Shown: one piece after another, positions 37,514-47,280 of the stretch
How the letters are laid out: every line of letters begins with the position of its first letter
Numbering within the stretch: the first letter of the stretch is position 1
NCBI RefSeq assembly: GCF_900110955.1
Contig: NZ_FOFR01000004.1
Coordinates: forward strand, 133,290 to 197,289
Direction: 5' to 3'
DNA from: Lentzea xinjiangensis
GTDB taxonomy: Bacteria > Actinomycetota > Actinomycetes > Mycobacteriales > Pseudonocardiaceae
DNA: 64,000 nucleotides
Translations under genes and position numbers: made by a program
Notes under the pieces: generated by a model
Databases searched by the model: none
The model's input: the letters and a program-made list of their open reading frames with translations, nothing else
What the model was told of the DNA's origin: nothing

Positions 37514-37536
37514 CCTGACGCACGCGCCACCGGGGG

Positions 37537-38379
37537 CTACGCCGCCGGTGCGAACACGGCGGCGTTCTCCTCGACCCACTGGCGGAACGTCCGCGCCGGC
37601 TTGCCGGTGATGCGCTCCGCGGTGGCACTCGCGTCGAGGGGCTTGCCGTTCGACGCCTCCCACTGCGCGAGCAGGGAGGCGAGGATCGGCGCCTCCACCC
37701 AGGCGCTCATCTGCTCCTCGCCCTGCTCGCGGGTCAGCTCGCGGACCTCGATGTCGCGGCCCGTCACGTCGGCGATGACGGCGAGCTGCTGCCGGAACGT
37801 GAGCGACTCGGGCCCGCACAGGTCGACGACCTCGTCGACGAGCTTCTGCTCGGTCAGGGCGATGACGGCGACGTCGGCGATGTCGTCCTCGTGGATCGGC
37901 ACGGTGTGCGCCTCGGGGAAGACCTGGTCGATCGCGCCCTGCTGGATCAGGTAGCTCCAGCCGAGGGCGTTGCTGCAGAAGGCGCCCGGCCGCAGCAGCG
38001 TGTAGGAGATCCCCGAGGCGACCAGCGCCTCCTCCACGACGATGTGGTGGTGGCCCAGCGGGTCGTTCTCCGGGTCGGGCAGGTCCGCGGTGTTGGACGA
38101 CAGCAGCACGATGTGCCGCACCCCGGCCTCCTTCGCCGCCTTCATCAGCTCCTCGGCGCCGTCGGGCTCTGCGTAGAGGAGCACCGAGGTGACGCCGTCG
38201 AAGGCGGCGGCGAAGGTGCCGGGGTCGTTGAGGTCCAGCCGGACGGTCTCCACGCCGTCGGGAACGTCGAGCTCGGACGGCGTGCGACCGGAGGCGCGCA
38301 GGCTGTGCCCGGCGGCGTACAACCGGTGCAGCACGCGGCGGCCGACGTTGCCGCGCGCTCCGGTGACGAGGATGGTCAT
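37537..38379 (-). CDS. NmrA-like atypical SDR
   Basis: 280 aa. The Rossmann motif is ILVTGARGNVGRRVLHRLYAAG, then a short NmrA-type core (DGVTSVLLYAEPDG, GVRHIVLLSSNTAD). Like others in the NmrA/NAD(P)-binding clade it lacks the Y-x-x-x-K. Members act as oxidoreductases or redox-responsive binders. Located between the small secreted protein and a P450, so a tailoring role is possible. Confidence 0.85.
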   Translation of the reverse strand: MTILVTGARGNVGRRVLHRLYAAGHSLRASGRTPSELDVPDGVETVRLDLNDPGTFAAAFDGVTSVLLYAEPDGAEELMKAAKEAGVRHIVLLSSNTADLPDPENDPLGHHHIVVEEALVASGISYTLLRPGAFCSNALGWSYLIQQGAIDQVFPEAHTVPIHEDDIADVAVIALTEQKLVDEVVDLCGPESLTFRQQLAVIADVTGRDIEVRELTREQGEEQMSAWVEAPILASLLAQWEASNGKPLDASATAERITGKPARTFRQWVEENAAVFAPAA

Positions 38380-38522
38380 GGTGGAACTCCCCTGATCGGT
38401 GACTGGGCGTAACCGGTTGACTGCTCCACGTTCCCGTCACGCGCTCGAACGGCGCTGGACCGGGCTTCAGGCCGTCGTTCCTAGCGTGCGGTGGAACCCT
38501 GTTGTCCCGCCGAGGAGAGACC

Positions 38523-39740
38523 GTGGCCACCGGAGACGAATTCCCCCTTCCCGGATCGAGCTACCGGGGACCAGCCCCGCACTTCGCCCGGTTCCGCGCC
38601 GGGCAGCCCGTTGTCCGGCTGCCCGCGGCCGGCGGCGGGCACGCCTGGCTGGTGACCCGCTACGACGACGTCCGCGCCGTGCTCGACGACCACCGGTTCA
38701 GCCGGGCCGCCTCCTACGCACCGGAGGCACCGCGGTTCCCCGGCCTGTTCCAGGCGCCGCCCGGCATGATCATCTCGCTGGACGCGCCCGAGCACACCCG
38801 GCTGCGCACCCTGGCCGCACAGGCGTTCTCGGTGCAGCGGATCGAGGCGATGCGCCCCCGGATCCGCCAGTTGGTGGACGAGCTCGCGGACCGCGCGGAC
38901 GCCGAGGCCGTCTCGGCGCCGGTGGACCTGCTGGGGCGCTTCACCTTCCCGCTGTCCCTGACCGTCATCGCCGAGCTGCTCGGCGTACCGCACGAGGACC
39001 AGGAGCGCTTCAGCGTCTGGATCCGCCGGTTCGCCGCCGTGGACGGCCCGCAGGACGAGGCGATCGCCGCGCGGGAGCAGCTCGGCGAGTACATGGCGGG
39101 CCTGGTGATGAGCAAGACCGCCGAGCCCGGCGACGACGTCCTGTCCGCCCTCGTGCGCGCCAGGATCGGCGACGACCGCCTGGACACCGGCGAGCTGATC
39201 GGCCTCGGCTACACCCTGCTGGGCGCCGGCGCCGACTCCACGGCCTGCCACCTGGCCAGCTCGGTCCTGACGCTGCTCGCGCACCACCGGGACGTGTGGG
39301 TGCGGCTGGGCTCGCACCCCGAGGAAGTGCCCGCCGCCGTCGAGGAACTGCTGCGCTGGGTCAGCCTGTCCACCAACGACACGACCGGTCTGCCGCGGAT
39401 CGCCCTGCAGGACGTGGAGATCGCCGGCGTCACGATCCCCGCGGGGGACGCGGTGTTCGTGTCGATCACCTCGGCGAACCGGGACGAGGCCGTGTTCACC
39501 TCGCCGGACGAGCTCGACTTCGCACGCGGTGGCGAGCACCTGGCGTTCGGGCACGGCATCCACGCCTGCCTGGGCGCGCTGCTGGCCCGCATCGAGCTCG
39601 TCACGGCGCTGGAGGAACTGACCCGCCGCTTCCCCGCCGCCCGCCTCGCGGTGCCCGAGCAGGAGCTGCGATGGCAGCAGGCCGACATGAACCACCGCCT
39701 GGCGGCGCTTCCCGTCGACCTGCACGGCAAGGACTTCTAG
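38523..39740 (+). CDS. Cytochrome P450 (cluster copy 1)
   Basis: 405 aa from GTG 38523, preceded by GAGGAGAGACC. The I-helix motif is LLGAGADSTACHL, ExxR is EELLR and the heme loop is FGHGIHACLGALLAR. Strong similarity to the P450 at 42476 (shared LPGSSYRGPAP / FAGSSYHGPAP start) shows recent paralogy. Its stop overlaps that of the convergent MFS gene by 2 bp. Oxidises a cluster intermediate; site unknown. Confidence 0.92.
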   Translation: MATGDEFPLPGSSYRGPAPHFARFRAGQPVVRLPAAGGGHAWLVTRYDDVRAVLDDHRFSRAASYAPEAPRFPGLFQAPPGMIISLDAPEHTRLRTLAAQAFSVQRIEAMRPRIRQLVDELADRADAEAVSAPVDLLGRFTFPLSLTVIAELLGVPHEDQERFSVWIRRFAAVDGPQDEAIAAREQLGEYMAGLVMSKTAEPGDDVLSALVRARIGDDRLDTGELIGLGYTLLGAGADSTACHLASSVLTLLAHHRDVWVRLGSHPEEVPAAVEELLRWVSLSTNDTTGLPRIALQDVEIAGVTIPAGDAVFVSITSANRDEAVFTSPDELDFARGGEHLAFGHGIHACLGALLARIELVTALEELTRRFPAARLAVPEQELRWQQADMNHRLAALPVDLHGKDF

Positions 39741-41161
39741 GTCTGCTTGCGGGGCACGGCCAGCGCGGCCAGGGCACCGCAGAAGGTGAAGGCGGCAGCG
39801 CCGAACAGGGCGAGACCGTACCCGGAGCCCAGGGCGTGGCGAAGTGGTTCGCCCTGGGCCACCAGGGAGTCCGCGCGGGCTGACGACATCGTGGCCAGCG
39901 TGACCAGGCCGATCGCGCTGCCCATCTGCCGGATGGTGTTGAGCAGGCCCGATGCGAGCCCTGCCTGCTCGCGCGGCACACCGGAGGTCGCGGCGTTCGT
40001 GGTGGCGTTGAGCACCGCCCCCATTCCCAGGCCCAGCAGCGTCGTCGGGACCAGCAGGCCGCCGGCGAACGTCGAGCTCTCGTCCGCCGCGGACGCCCAC
40101 AGCAGCCCGGCGCACGCCGTGAGCAGACCGGTGATCAGCACCGGCCGCGGGCCGGTGCGCGGGACGATCCTGGCCACGCCGTAACCGCCGAGCGCGATGC
40201 CGATCGACATCGGCAGGTAGCCCAGACCCGTTGCCAGCGGCCCGAAGCCCATCACCTGCTGCATGACGAGCGTCAGGAAGTAGAAGGTGCTGAACAGGGC
40301 GGCGATCGCGAAGAACGCCACCAGGTTCGCGGCGCTCACCGAGCGGTTGCGGAAGATGCCCAGCGGCATGAGCGGGTGAGCGGAGCGGGTCTGCTGGCGC
40401 AGGAACAGCGCGAACAGCACGACCGACAGGACCAGCGAACCGGCCACCTGCCACGAGTCCCAGCCGAGCTCGTGCGACTGCGCGATGCCGTAGACGCCCG
40501 CCATCAGGCCGATGGTCACGGTGACCGCGCCGGGAACGTCGAGGCCCTTGCGTCCGCCGTTGCTCGTGGTCTCGGGCACCACCCAGCGGATCATGGCCAG
40601 CAGCGCGATGCCCAGCGGCACGTTGATCAGCAGCACCCAGCGCCAGGACAGGGACTCGGTGATGATCCCGCCGAGCAGCACGCCGACCGCGCCGGCCGAA
40701 CCGGAGACCGCGCTCCACCAGCCGAACGCCTTGGCCCGTCCGCCCGGATCGGTGAACGTGGTGCCGAGGACCGTCAACGTCGCCGGCGCCATCACCGCGG
40801 CGCCGAGCCCCTGGAACCCGCGGGCGGCGATCAGCGTGCCGGGTGAGGTGGCGAGGCCGCCCACCGCGCTGGCGAGGGTGAACAGGGCGGCGCCGAACAG
40901 GAAGATCCGGCGCTGCCCGAAGAGGTCGGCGAGCCTGCCGCCCAGCAGCAGGAAGCCGCACACGGCGATGGTGTAGGCGCTGTTGACCCACTGCAGGTCG
41001 TGCCGCTCGAAGCGGAGCTCCTCGAAGATGGACGGCAGTGCGACGTTCATGACCGAGGCGTCCAGCACGTTCATGAACTGGCCGAGGCAGCACACGGCCA
41101 GCACTAGGCCGAGCCGGGAACCCACCCCGGCGGACCGGGTACTCGTCGTGTGAGCTGTCAT
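39737..41161 (-). CDS. MFS exporter, DHA2 family (second)
   Basis: 474 aa. It starts MTAHTTSTRS and shows motif D1-like LDASVMNVALPSI, motif A GGRLADLFGQRRIF and motif C AGAVGVLLGGII. The length suggests 14 or slightly fewer helices. Probably exports the cluster product. A second exporter in the cluster is at 29379. Confidence 0.9.
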   Translation of the reverse strand: MTAHTTSTRSAGVGSRLGLVLAVCCLGQFMNVLDASVMNVALPSIFEELRFERHDLQWVNSAYTIAVCGFLLLGGRLADLFGQRRIFLFGAALFTLASAVGGLATSPGTLIAARGFQGLGAAVMAPATLTVLGTTFTDPGGRAKAFGWWSAVSGSAGAVGVLLGGIITESLSWRWVLLINVPLGIALLAMIRWVVPETTSNGGRKGLDVPGAVTVTIGLMAGVYGIAQSHELGWDSWQVAGSLVLSVVLFALFLRQQTRSAHPLMPLGIFRNRSVSAANLVAFFAIAALFSTFYFLTLVMQQVMGFGPLATGLGYLPMSIGIALGGYGVARIVPRTGPRPVLITGLLTACAGLLWASAADESSTFAGGLLVPTTLLGLGMGAVLNATTNAATSGVPREQAGLASGLLNTIRQMGSAIGLVTLATMSSARADSLVAQGEPLRHALGSGYGLALFGAAAFTFCGALAALAVPRKQT

Positions 41162-41220
41162 GCGCTCCACGGTGCTCGGGCGTGGTCCACGCGGGTTCGG
41201 GCCTCGCTCGAACAGGTCCG

Positions 41221-42342
41221 TCAGCGCAGTGTGCGGAAGAACCCGCGCAGCTCCTCGACGAGCACGTCCGGGCACTCCAGCGCGGGGAAGTGGCCGCCGG
41301 ACGGCATCTCCTTCCAGTACCGCAGATCGGTGAACCGGTGCTCGGCCCACGCCTTGGGCATGCGCGCGTCGGCGGGGAACACCGAGAAGCCCGTCGGCAC
41401 GTCGACCCTCGTGAGCGGCGACTTGTTGTAGCTCTCCCAGTACAGCCGGCCGGAGGACGCCGCGGTCGCGGTGAACCAGCACACCGACACCATGTCGAGG
41501 ATGCGGTTCCGCGGGATGATCTTCTCCGCGTCGCCGTCGTGGTCGCTCCACGACCAGTACTTCTCCCCGGCCCAGCCGAGCTGGCCGACGGGGGAGTCGG
41601 TGAGGCCGTAGGCGAGCGACTGCGGCTTCGTGGACTGCACGGCGGCGTAGGCCGACTCCTTGGCGGCGAACTCCTTCAGCGCCCCGAGCCCCCGGTAGTC
41701 CTCTGGGGACAGTCGCACTTCCTCCTCCGGCGCCGCGGCGAAGGGCATGACGAGGTGGATGCCGTCGAGGTGCTCGGGCGCGATGTGGCCGAGGATGCCC
41801 GTGATGAACGAGCCCCAGTCGTTGCCGTGCGCGAAGAACCGCTCGTAGCCGAGCCGCTGCATGAGCGTCACCAGCGTCGCGGCGATGCGTTCCAGCGTCC
41901 AGCCGGTGCCGGTCGGCTTGTCGCTGAACCCGTAGCCGGGCAACGAGGGCGCGACCACGTGGAACGCGTCGGCCGGGTCCGGCGGGTCGGTCAGCGGTCC
42001 GATGACGTCGAGGAACTCCGCGACCGAACCGGGCCAGCCGTGCGTGATCAGCAGCGGCCGGGCCTGCGGGTGCGGCGAGCGGGCGTGCAGGAAGTGGATG
42101 CCGACACCGTCGATCGAGGTCTTGAACTGCGGGACGGCGTTCAGCCGCGCCTCGGTCGCGCGCCAGTCGTAGCCGGTCGCCCAGTACTCGCTCAGCTCCT
42201 TGGCGTAGGCCAGGGGCATGCCCTGCGACCAGTCGTCGACCGTCTCCGCGTCCGGCCACCTGGTCGCCGCCAGCCGGGTGCGCAGGTCCGCCAGTTCGGA
42301 GTCGGCGACGGCGACCCGGAACGGCACGAGTTCAGCGTTCAT
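41221..42342 (-). CDS. Epoxide hydrolase, alpha/beta hydrolase fold
   Basis: 373 aa from ATG 42342. The N-terminal EHN-type region (FRVAVADSELADLRTRLAATRWP) is followed by the oxyanion motif HGWPGS, the nucleophile Asp in AHGNDWGSFITG and the catalytic His in SGGHFPALE. This is the microsomal/EHN type. In polyketide clusters it opens epoxides made by P450s or flavoenzymes. It lies between the MFS exporter and a P450. Confidence 0.9.
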   Translation of the reverse strand: MNAELVPFRVAVADSELADLRTRLAATRWPDAETVDDWSQGMPLAYAKELSEYWATGYDWRATEARLNAVPQFKTSIDGVGIHFLHARSPHPQARPLLITHGWPGSVAEFLDVIGPLTDPPDPADAFHVVAPSLPGYGFSDKPTGTGWTLERIAATLVTLMQRLGYERFFAHGNDWGSFITGILGHIAPEHLDGIHLVMPFAAAPEEEVRLSPEDYRGLGALKEFAAKESAYAAVQSTKPQSLAYGLTDSPVGQLGWAGEKYWSWSDHDGDAEKIIPRNRILDMVSVCWFTATAASSGRLYWESYNKSPLTRVDVPTGFSVFPADARMPKAWAEHRFTDLRYWKEMPSGGHFPALECPDVLVEELRGFFRTLR

Positions 42343-42475
42343 GGCGCCGACGCTAGGTTCCCGTGCTCGATTCCGGGTCGACGTTCCCGGTCGAGTCGCT
42401 TTCGAGGCGGGGCGGGCACTGTCGGCGCCGATGCTCAACTCATCGCGAGCCGTCCTGCCCTCCGGAGGTGCCACC

Positions 42476-43690
42476 TTGTCTGCGCATGAGCTGGAAGAGT
42501 TTCCGTTCGCCGGCTCGTCCTACCACGGACCGGCTCCCGTCTACGCCAAGATGCGCGCCGAATGCCCGGTGGCGAAGGTGCCGACGGCGGGCGGTGTGGA
42601 CGCCTGGGTGGTGTCCCGCTACGAGGACGTGCGGGCCGCACTGGCCGACCCGCGGCTGAGCCGCGCACTGACCTGTGTGGACGGTGCGCCGCGCATCGGC
42701 GGATCCATGACCACCACCCCCGAGATGATCATCTCGCTGGACGGCTCCGAGCACTCGCGGCTGCGCAAGCTCGTCGCCGGCGCGTTCACCGTGCGGCGCG
42801 TCGAGGCGATGCGGCCCAACGTGCAGCGGGTCTGCGACGAGCTGCTGGACGCCATCCAGGAGAAGGGACCGGTGGTCGACCTCGTCGAGGCGTTCTGCGT
42901 GCCGTTGCCGCTGACGGTCATCGGCGAGATGCTCGGCGTGCCGAGCGAGGACCTGCGGGCCTTCGAGAAGGACGCCCGCGCGTTCGCCACGGTCGACGAC
43001 CGCGCCGGTGGCGAGGAGTCGCTCGCCGCGCTGGGCAGGCTGAACGACTACATCGTCGGGCTCATCGCCGACAAGCGGGCCAACCCCGGCAACGACATGC
43101 TCTCCGACCTGATCGCGGCCAGGGACAACGACGACCGCCTCAGCGAGCGGGAACTGGTGACGTTCGGCTTCACGCTCATCGGCGCCGGCTTCGACACGAC
43201 CGCCAACCAGCTCGCCAACTCGCTGCTGGCCCTGTTCGAGCACCACCGCGAGGACTGGGACCGGCTGGTCGCCCAGCCGGAGCTCATCCCCACCGCAGTC
43301 GAGGAGCTGCTGCGGCACGTCAACCTGTTCGCCACCGACACGACCGGCTTCCCGCGCATCGCCGCGGAGGACCTGGAGATCGGCGGCGTGCGGATCCCCG
43401 CGGGCGACCCGGTGATCTTCTCGCTCACCTCGGCCAACCGCGACGGGGACGTGTTCGCCGACCCCGACGAGCTCGACATCACCCGTGAGCACAACCCGCA
43501 CATCTCGTTCGGGCACGGAATGCACTACTGCCTCGGCAAGCAGCTCGGGCGCATGGAGATGGCGCTCGCGCTCGAGGGCCTGACGCGGCGCTTCCCCGAC
43601 CTGCGGCTCGCGAAGCCGGAGAACGAGCTGCCGTGGCACCACGGCGAGATCAACCACACGCTGAGCACCTTGCCGGTGATCTGGGGATAG
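42476..43690 (+). CDS. Cytochrome P450 (cluster copy 2)
   Basis: 404 aa from TTG 42476, preceded by GGAGGT; a longer open frame lacks a P450 start. I-helix LIGAGFDTTANQ, ExxR EELLR, heme loop FGHGMHYCLGKQLGR. Paralogue of the product of 38523-39740. Co-transcribed with the MDR enzyme 12 bp downstream. Confidence 0.92.
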   Translation: MSAHELEEFPFAGSSYHGPAPVYAKMRAECPVAKVPTAGGVDAWVVSRYEDVRAALADPRLSRALTCVDGAPRIGGSMTTTPEMIISLDGSEHSRLRKLVAGAFTVRRVEAMRPNVQRVCDELLDAIQEKGPVVDLVEAFCVPLPLTVIGEMLGVPSEDLRAFEKDARAFATVDDRAGGEESLAALGRLNDYIVGLIADKRANPGNDMLSDLIAARDNDDRLSERELVTFGFTLIGAGFDTTANQLANSLLALFEHHREDWDRLVAQPELIPTAVEELLRHVNLFATDTTGFPRIAAEDLEIGGVRIPAGDPVIFSLTSANRDGDVFADPDELDITREHNPHISFGHGMHYCLGKQLGRMEMALALEGLTRRFPDLRLAKPENELPWHHGEINHTLSTLPVIWG

Positions 43691-43702
43691 GGGAACAACA
43701 CC

Positions 43703-44707
43703 ATGCCGGACAAGCAGCGCGAGGTCAGACTGGCCGGGCACGTCGAGGACGACCTGACCCTCGGCCACTTCGACGTCGTCGAGGTGGCCGTCCCCGAACC
43801 CGGTGACGGTGAGGTGCTGGTGCGCGTCGACTACGTGTCGGTGGCCGCCGCCTTCAAGGAGTTCATGAGGACCGACTGCCAGATCCCCGGGGTGCCGCCG
43901 TGGAAGGTCGGCGACCCCGCGGGCGGCGGCGGTGTCGGCACGGTCGTCAAGTCGAACAGCCCCGATCTCGAGGTCGGCGACCTCGTGCAGTCGTTCGGCG
44001 GCTGGCAGGAGTACTGGTGCGGGCCGGCGCAGCAGTTCATCAAGCAAAACCCGCACCACGTGCCGAGCCCCGTCTACTTCCTGTCGCAGGGCCCCACGGC
44101 CTACTACGGCATGGCGACCATCGCGCAGGCCGGTGAGGGCGACGTCGTGTTCGTCACCGGTGCCGCCGGCGGTGTCGGCTCGCTGGCCGGGCAGATCGCG
44201 AAGGCCCGCGGCGCCACGGTGATCGGCTCGGCCGGCAGCGAGGCCAAGGTCGACTGGCTGGTGCGCGAGCTCGGGTTCGACGCCGCGTTCAACTACAAGG
44301 ACGGCCCGGTGGCCGACCGGCTGCGCGAGCTGGCCCCCGACGGCATCAGCGTCTTCTTCGACAACGTGGGCGGCGAGCAGTTCGAGGCCGCGGTCCAGGC
44401 AGCGCGTCCCCACGCGCGCTTCGCGCTGTGCGGGGCGCTGGCCAACCAGGTCGACGGCCGGGCGGAGCACCCGCGGCTCGACCTGATGACGGCCATCACG
44501 AAGCACCTGGAGATCCGCCCGTTCGCCTGCTACCACACGCCGGAGCAGATCCAGAACTGGGTGGTCCACTTCGGACAGTGGTTGCAGGAGGGCAGGTTCG
44601 TCTTCCCGCACACCGTGGTCGAGGGCGGGGTCGAGGCTGCGCCGCAGGCGTTGCTGTCACTGCTGGCCGGCGAGTACACCGGCAACGTGACGGTCAAGGT
44701 CTCCTGA
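43703..44707 (+). CDS. Medium-chain NADPH-dependent oxidoreductase
   Basis: 334 aa. Zinc-independent MDR like leukotriene/quinone reductases. Cofactor motif VFVTGAAGGVGSLAGQIAKARG, then GSAGSEAKVDWLVRELGFDAAFNYKD, and DNVGGEQFEAAVQ. No zinc cysteines. It probably reduces a conjugated enone or quinone on the polyketide. Follows a P450. Confidence 0.9.
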   Translation: MPDKQREVRLAGHVEDDLTLGHFDVVEVAVPEPGDGEVLVRVDYVSVAAAFKEFMRTDCQIPGVPPWKVGDPAGGGGVGTVVKSNSPDLEVGDLVQSFGGWQEYWCGPAQQFIKQNPHHVPSPVYFLSQGPTAYYGMATIAQAGEGDVVFVTGAAGGVGSLAGQIAKARGATVIGSAGSEAKVDWLVRELGFDAAFNYKDGPVADRLRELAPDGISVFFDNVGGEQFEAAVQAARPHARFALCGALANQVDGRAEHPRLDLMTAITKHLEIRPFACYHTPEQIQNWVVHFGQWLQEGRFVFPHTVVEGGVEAAPQALLSLLAGEYTGNVTVKVS

Positions 44708-44719
44708 CGCGCGCACGAA

Positions 44720-44749
44720 GAAGGGGGCGCCGCAGCCGGCGCCCCCTTC
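44720..44749. terminator. Bidirectional terminator
   Basis: Arms GAAGGGGGCGCCG and CGGCGCCCCCTTC pair around a 4-base loop, between convergent genes. Confidence 0.8.
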
Positions 44750-44758
44750 GAGGTGCGG

Positions 44759-45103
44759 TCAGCCCAGCCGCCGCGCCGTGATCCGGATCGCGGCCTCCCG
44801 CGCTGTCGTGCCGTTCGCGAGGCGCACCACCGCGTTGCCCTCGCTGACGAACTCGTCCCCGCGCAGCACGGCGTTCTGCGCGATCTCGATCGTGCCCATC
44901 TCGATCGCGCCCTGGGCCCCGGTCAGCTCCTCCCGGATCCGGTAGCTGAACGTGTCGGGACCCGTCTGGGTCCACGTGCCGGCTCCCTTGCCGCCCACGA
45001 CGAGCATCGCCGTGCCGTCGCGCGCGAACTCGAACTCGCTCTCCGTGTCGCCACCGGGTCTGCCGACCCGTGCGCGCCACCTGCCCACCGCCAGGATTCC
45101 CAT
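44759..45103 (-). CDS. Small beta-barrel-like protein without signal peptide (paralogue C)
   Basis: 114 aa from ATG 45103; TTG 45148 would add 15 polar residues. The block GAGTWTQTGPDTFSYRIREEL matches the products of 31161-31607 (GIWTQTGRGTFSFWI) and 37088-37513 (GSWRPTGPDTFRFSF). There is no signal peptide, so it is cytosolic. A lipocalin-like or allene-oxide-cyclase-like barrel with cyclase function is possible but unproven. Confidence 0.7.
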   Translation of the reverse strand: MGILAVGRWRARVGRPGGDTESEFEFARDGTAMLVVGGKGAGTWTQTGPDTFSYRIREELTGAQGAIEMGTIEIAQNAVLRGDEFVSEGNAVVRLANGTTAREAAIRITARRLG

Positions 45104-45201
45104 GGCCCAAGGGTTTCCGCCTGGCCTAGACCTGGACTCAAGGCTCACCGAGCAGGGTTGCGGGTAACTGCCCTACCGAGTGGAGAGAAGCTGGAGGCGT
45201 C

Positions 45202-45960
45202 ATGTCGGACGCACCATTTGCCGGACAGCAGGTCGTCGTGACGGGTGGGGGAACCGGCATCGGCCGCGCGGCGGCGCTGGCGTTCGCCGACCTCGGCGCC
45301 GGGAACGTGATCATCACCGGCCGCCGCGAGAACCGGCTCACCGAGGTCGTCGCCCTGCACCCCGCGATCACCGCCGTCGTCGCGGACGTGACGACGCAGG
45401 AGGGCGCGCAGAAGGTCGCCGACGCCGTGAAGCTCGGCGGCGGCAAGGTGGACGTGCTCGTGCACAACGCCGGGATCTTCCGCTTCACGCCCGTCGCCGG
45501 GTTCGACCTCGGCACCGCGCGCGAGGTGCTGGAGACCAACCTGGTCGGCCCGATGGTGCTGACCGCCACGCTGCTGCCGCAGCTCACTTCGCCCGGCGGC
45601 AACATCGTGTTCGTCTCCAGCAACGCGGGCCACAGCGCGGTGCCCGGTGGCGGCGTGTACGGCGCCAGCAAGGCCGCCGTGGACAGCCTGGTCCGCAGCT
45701 GGGCCCTCGAACTGGCTCCGCAGGGCATCCGCGTCAACGCGGTCGCGCCCGCCGCGGTGCGCACGGAGGTCTACGCGGCCAACGGTTTGAGCCCCGAGGA
45801 GGTCGAGGGCTACTTCGGCTTCCAGGCCTCGCAGACGCCGCTGGGGCGCACCGGTGAGGTCGACGACGTCGTGCCGTGGATCACCCGCTTCGCCGAGCCG
45901 GCGAGCTCGTGGGTGACCGGTCAGATCATCACGCTCGATGGCGGCGCTGACCTGGCGTGA
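45202..45960 (+). CDS. Short-chain dehydrogenase/reductase
   Basis: 252 aa. Classical SDR: TGGGTGIGRAAALAFAD, HNAG (for NNAG), Ser in VFVSSNAGH, catalytic YGASK, and C-terminal GQIITLDGGADLA. Co-transcribed with a P450 29 bp downstream. Probably a tailoring ketoreductase or dehydrogenase. Confidence 0.9.
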   Translation: MSDAPFAGQQVVVTGGGTGIGRAAALAFADLGAGNVIITGRRENRLTEVVALHPAITAVVADVTTQEGAQKVADAVKLGGGKVDVLVHNAGIFRFTPVAGFDLGTAREVLETNLVGPMVLTATLLPQLTSPGGNIVFVSSNAGHSAVPGGGVYGASKAAVDSLVRSWALELAPQGIRVNAVAPAAVRTEVYAANGLSPEEVEGYFGFQASQTPLGRTGEVDDVVPWITRFAEPASSWVTGQIITLDGGADLA

Positions 45961-45988
45961 GCCAACCCGAACCAGGAGGAATCGACCG

Positions 45989-47221
45989 ATGACCAGCAGC
46001 GCCACCGAGCCCGGTGTGGACACGTTCCCGTACAAGCGCCAGTGCCCGTTCACCCCGCCCGCGCAGTACACCGAGATGGCCGAGGAAGACGTCGTCCAGG
46101 TGACGCTGACCGGGTCCGGCCTGCGGATCTGGACGATCAGCGGCTACCACACGATCAAGCAGCTCCTCACCGACCCGAGGATCAGCGCCTCGCGCAAGCA
46201 CGACAACTTCCCGTTCTACTTCATCGCGCCGCCGGAGTTCCGCACCGAGACGTCGTTCATCGGTTACGACAACCCGGAGCACACCAAGACCCGGCGCAAG
46301 GCGGCCGTGACGTTCACCAACCGCCAGGTGAAGCGGCTGCGCGGACGCATCCAGGAGATCGTCGACGAGTACATCGACAAGATCCTGGCGATGACGCCGC
46401 CGATCGACTTCCACCGCGAGTTCTCGCTCGCCGTGCCGATGACCGTCATCTGCGAGCTGCTCGGCATCCCGCAGGACGAGCACGACTTCTTCATCGAGCA
46501 CGGCACCTGCCTGCTCGGCGGCCACTCGACGCCCGAGCAGCGCCAGGCCGCCATCGTCGAGGTCAACGCCTACGTCGACAAGCTGATCACGTTGAAGGAG
46601 AAGGAGCCCGGCGAGGACCTCCTCAGCCGTGCGATGGCGGAGTACGCCGCCTCCGGCGAGGAGTACACGCGCCGCGACCTGTTCAACATGATCCGCCTGC
46701 TGATGAACGGCGGCCACGAGACCACGGCCTCGATGCTGTCGCTGGGCACCGCCGCCCTGCTGGAGAACCCGGACCAGCTCAAGCTGCTGCTCGACGACCC
46801 GGAGGGCATGATCGAGCCGGCCGTCGAGGAGCTGGTGCGCCTCGCGACCATCGGCGACACCGCCATCCCCCGCGTCGCGCTGGAGGACATCGAGATCGCG
46901 GGCAAGACCATCAAGGCCGGCGACGGCATCCTGTGCCTGGGCCTCAACGGCAACCGCGACCCGGAGGTCTTCCCGGAGCCGGACAAGCTGATCCTGGAGC
47001 GCGGCACCCGCAAGCACCTCGGCTTCGGCCACGGCCTGCACCACTGCATCGGCGCCGACCTCGCGCGCCTGGAGATGCAGCTCGTGTGGACGACGCTGTT
47101 CCAGCGGATCCCCTCGTTGCGGCTCGCCAAGCCGTTCCTGGAGATCCCGCGCAAGGAGGGCGCCGTGATCTACGGCCTCTGGGAGCTGCCGGTCACCTGG
47201 GACCTGCCCGCGGAGGACTGA
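45989..47221 (+). CDS. Cytochrome P450 (cluster copy 3)
   Basis: 410 aa from ATG 45989, preceded by AGGAGGAATCGACC. I-helix LLMNGGHETTASM, ExxR EELVR, heme loop FGFGHGLHHCIGADLAR. More distant from the other two cluster P450s. The ferredoxin and reductase at 49660-51995 are the likely redox partners. Confidence 0.92.
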   Translation: MTSSATEPGVDTFPYKRQCPFTPPAQYTEMAEEDVVQVTLTGSGLRIWTISGYHTIKQLLTDPRISASRKHDNFPFYFIAPPEFRTETSFIGYDNPEHTKTRRKAAVTFTNRQVKRLRGRIQEIVDEYIDKILAMTPPIDFHREFSLAVPMTVICELLGIPQDEHDFFIEHGTCLLGGHSTPEQRQAAIVEVNAYVDKLITLKEKEPGEDLLSRAMAEYAASGEEYTRRDLFNMIRLLMNGGHETTASMLSLGTAALLENPDQLKLLLDDPEGMIEPAVEELVRLATIGDTAIPRVALEDIEIAGKTIKAGDGILCLGLNGNRDPEVFPEPDKLILERGTRKHLGFGHGLHHCIGADLARLEMQLVWTTLFQRIPSLRLAKPFLEIPRKEGAVIYGLWELPVTWDLPAED

Positions 47222-47225
47222 GGCA

Positions 47226-47273
47226 CGACGCGAAAGGGGCCCCGCACTCCGGTGCGGGGCCCCTTTCGCGTCG
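47226..47273. terminator. Bidirectional terminator with 22-bp arms
   Basis: The 22-base arm beginning CGACGCGAAAGGGGCCCCGC pairs perfectly with the downstream arm around the loop TCCG. It lies between convergent genes. Confidence 0.8.
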
Positions 47274-47280
47274 CGCTGCT

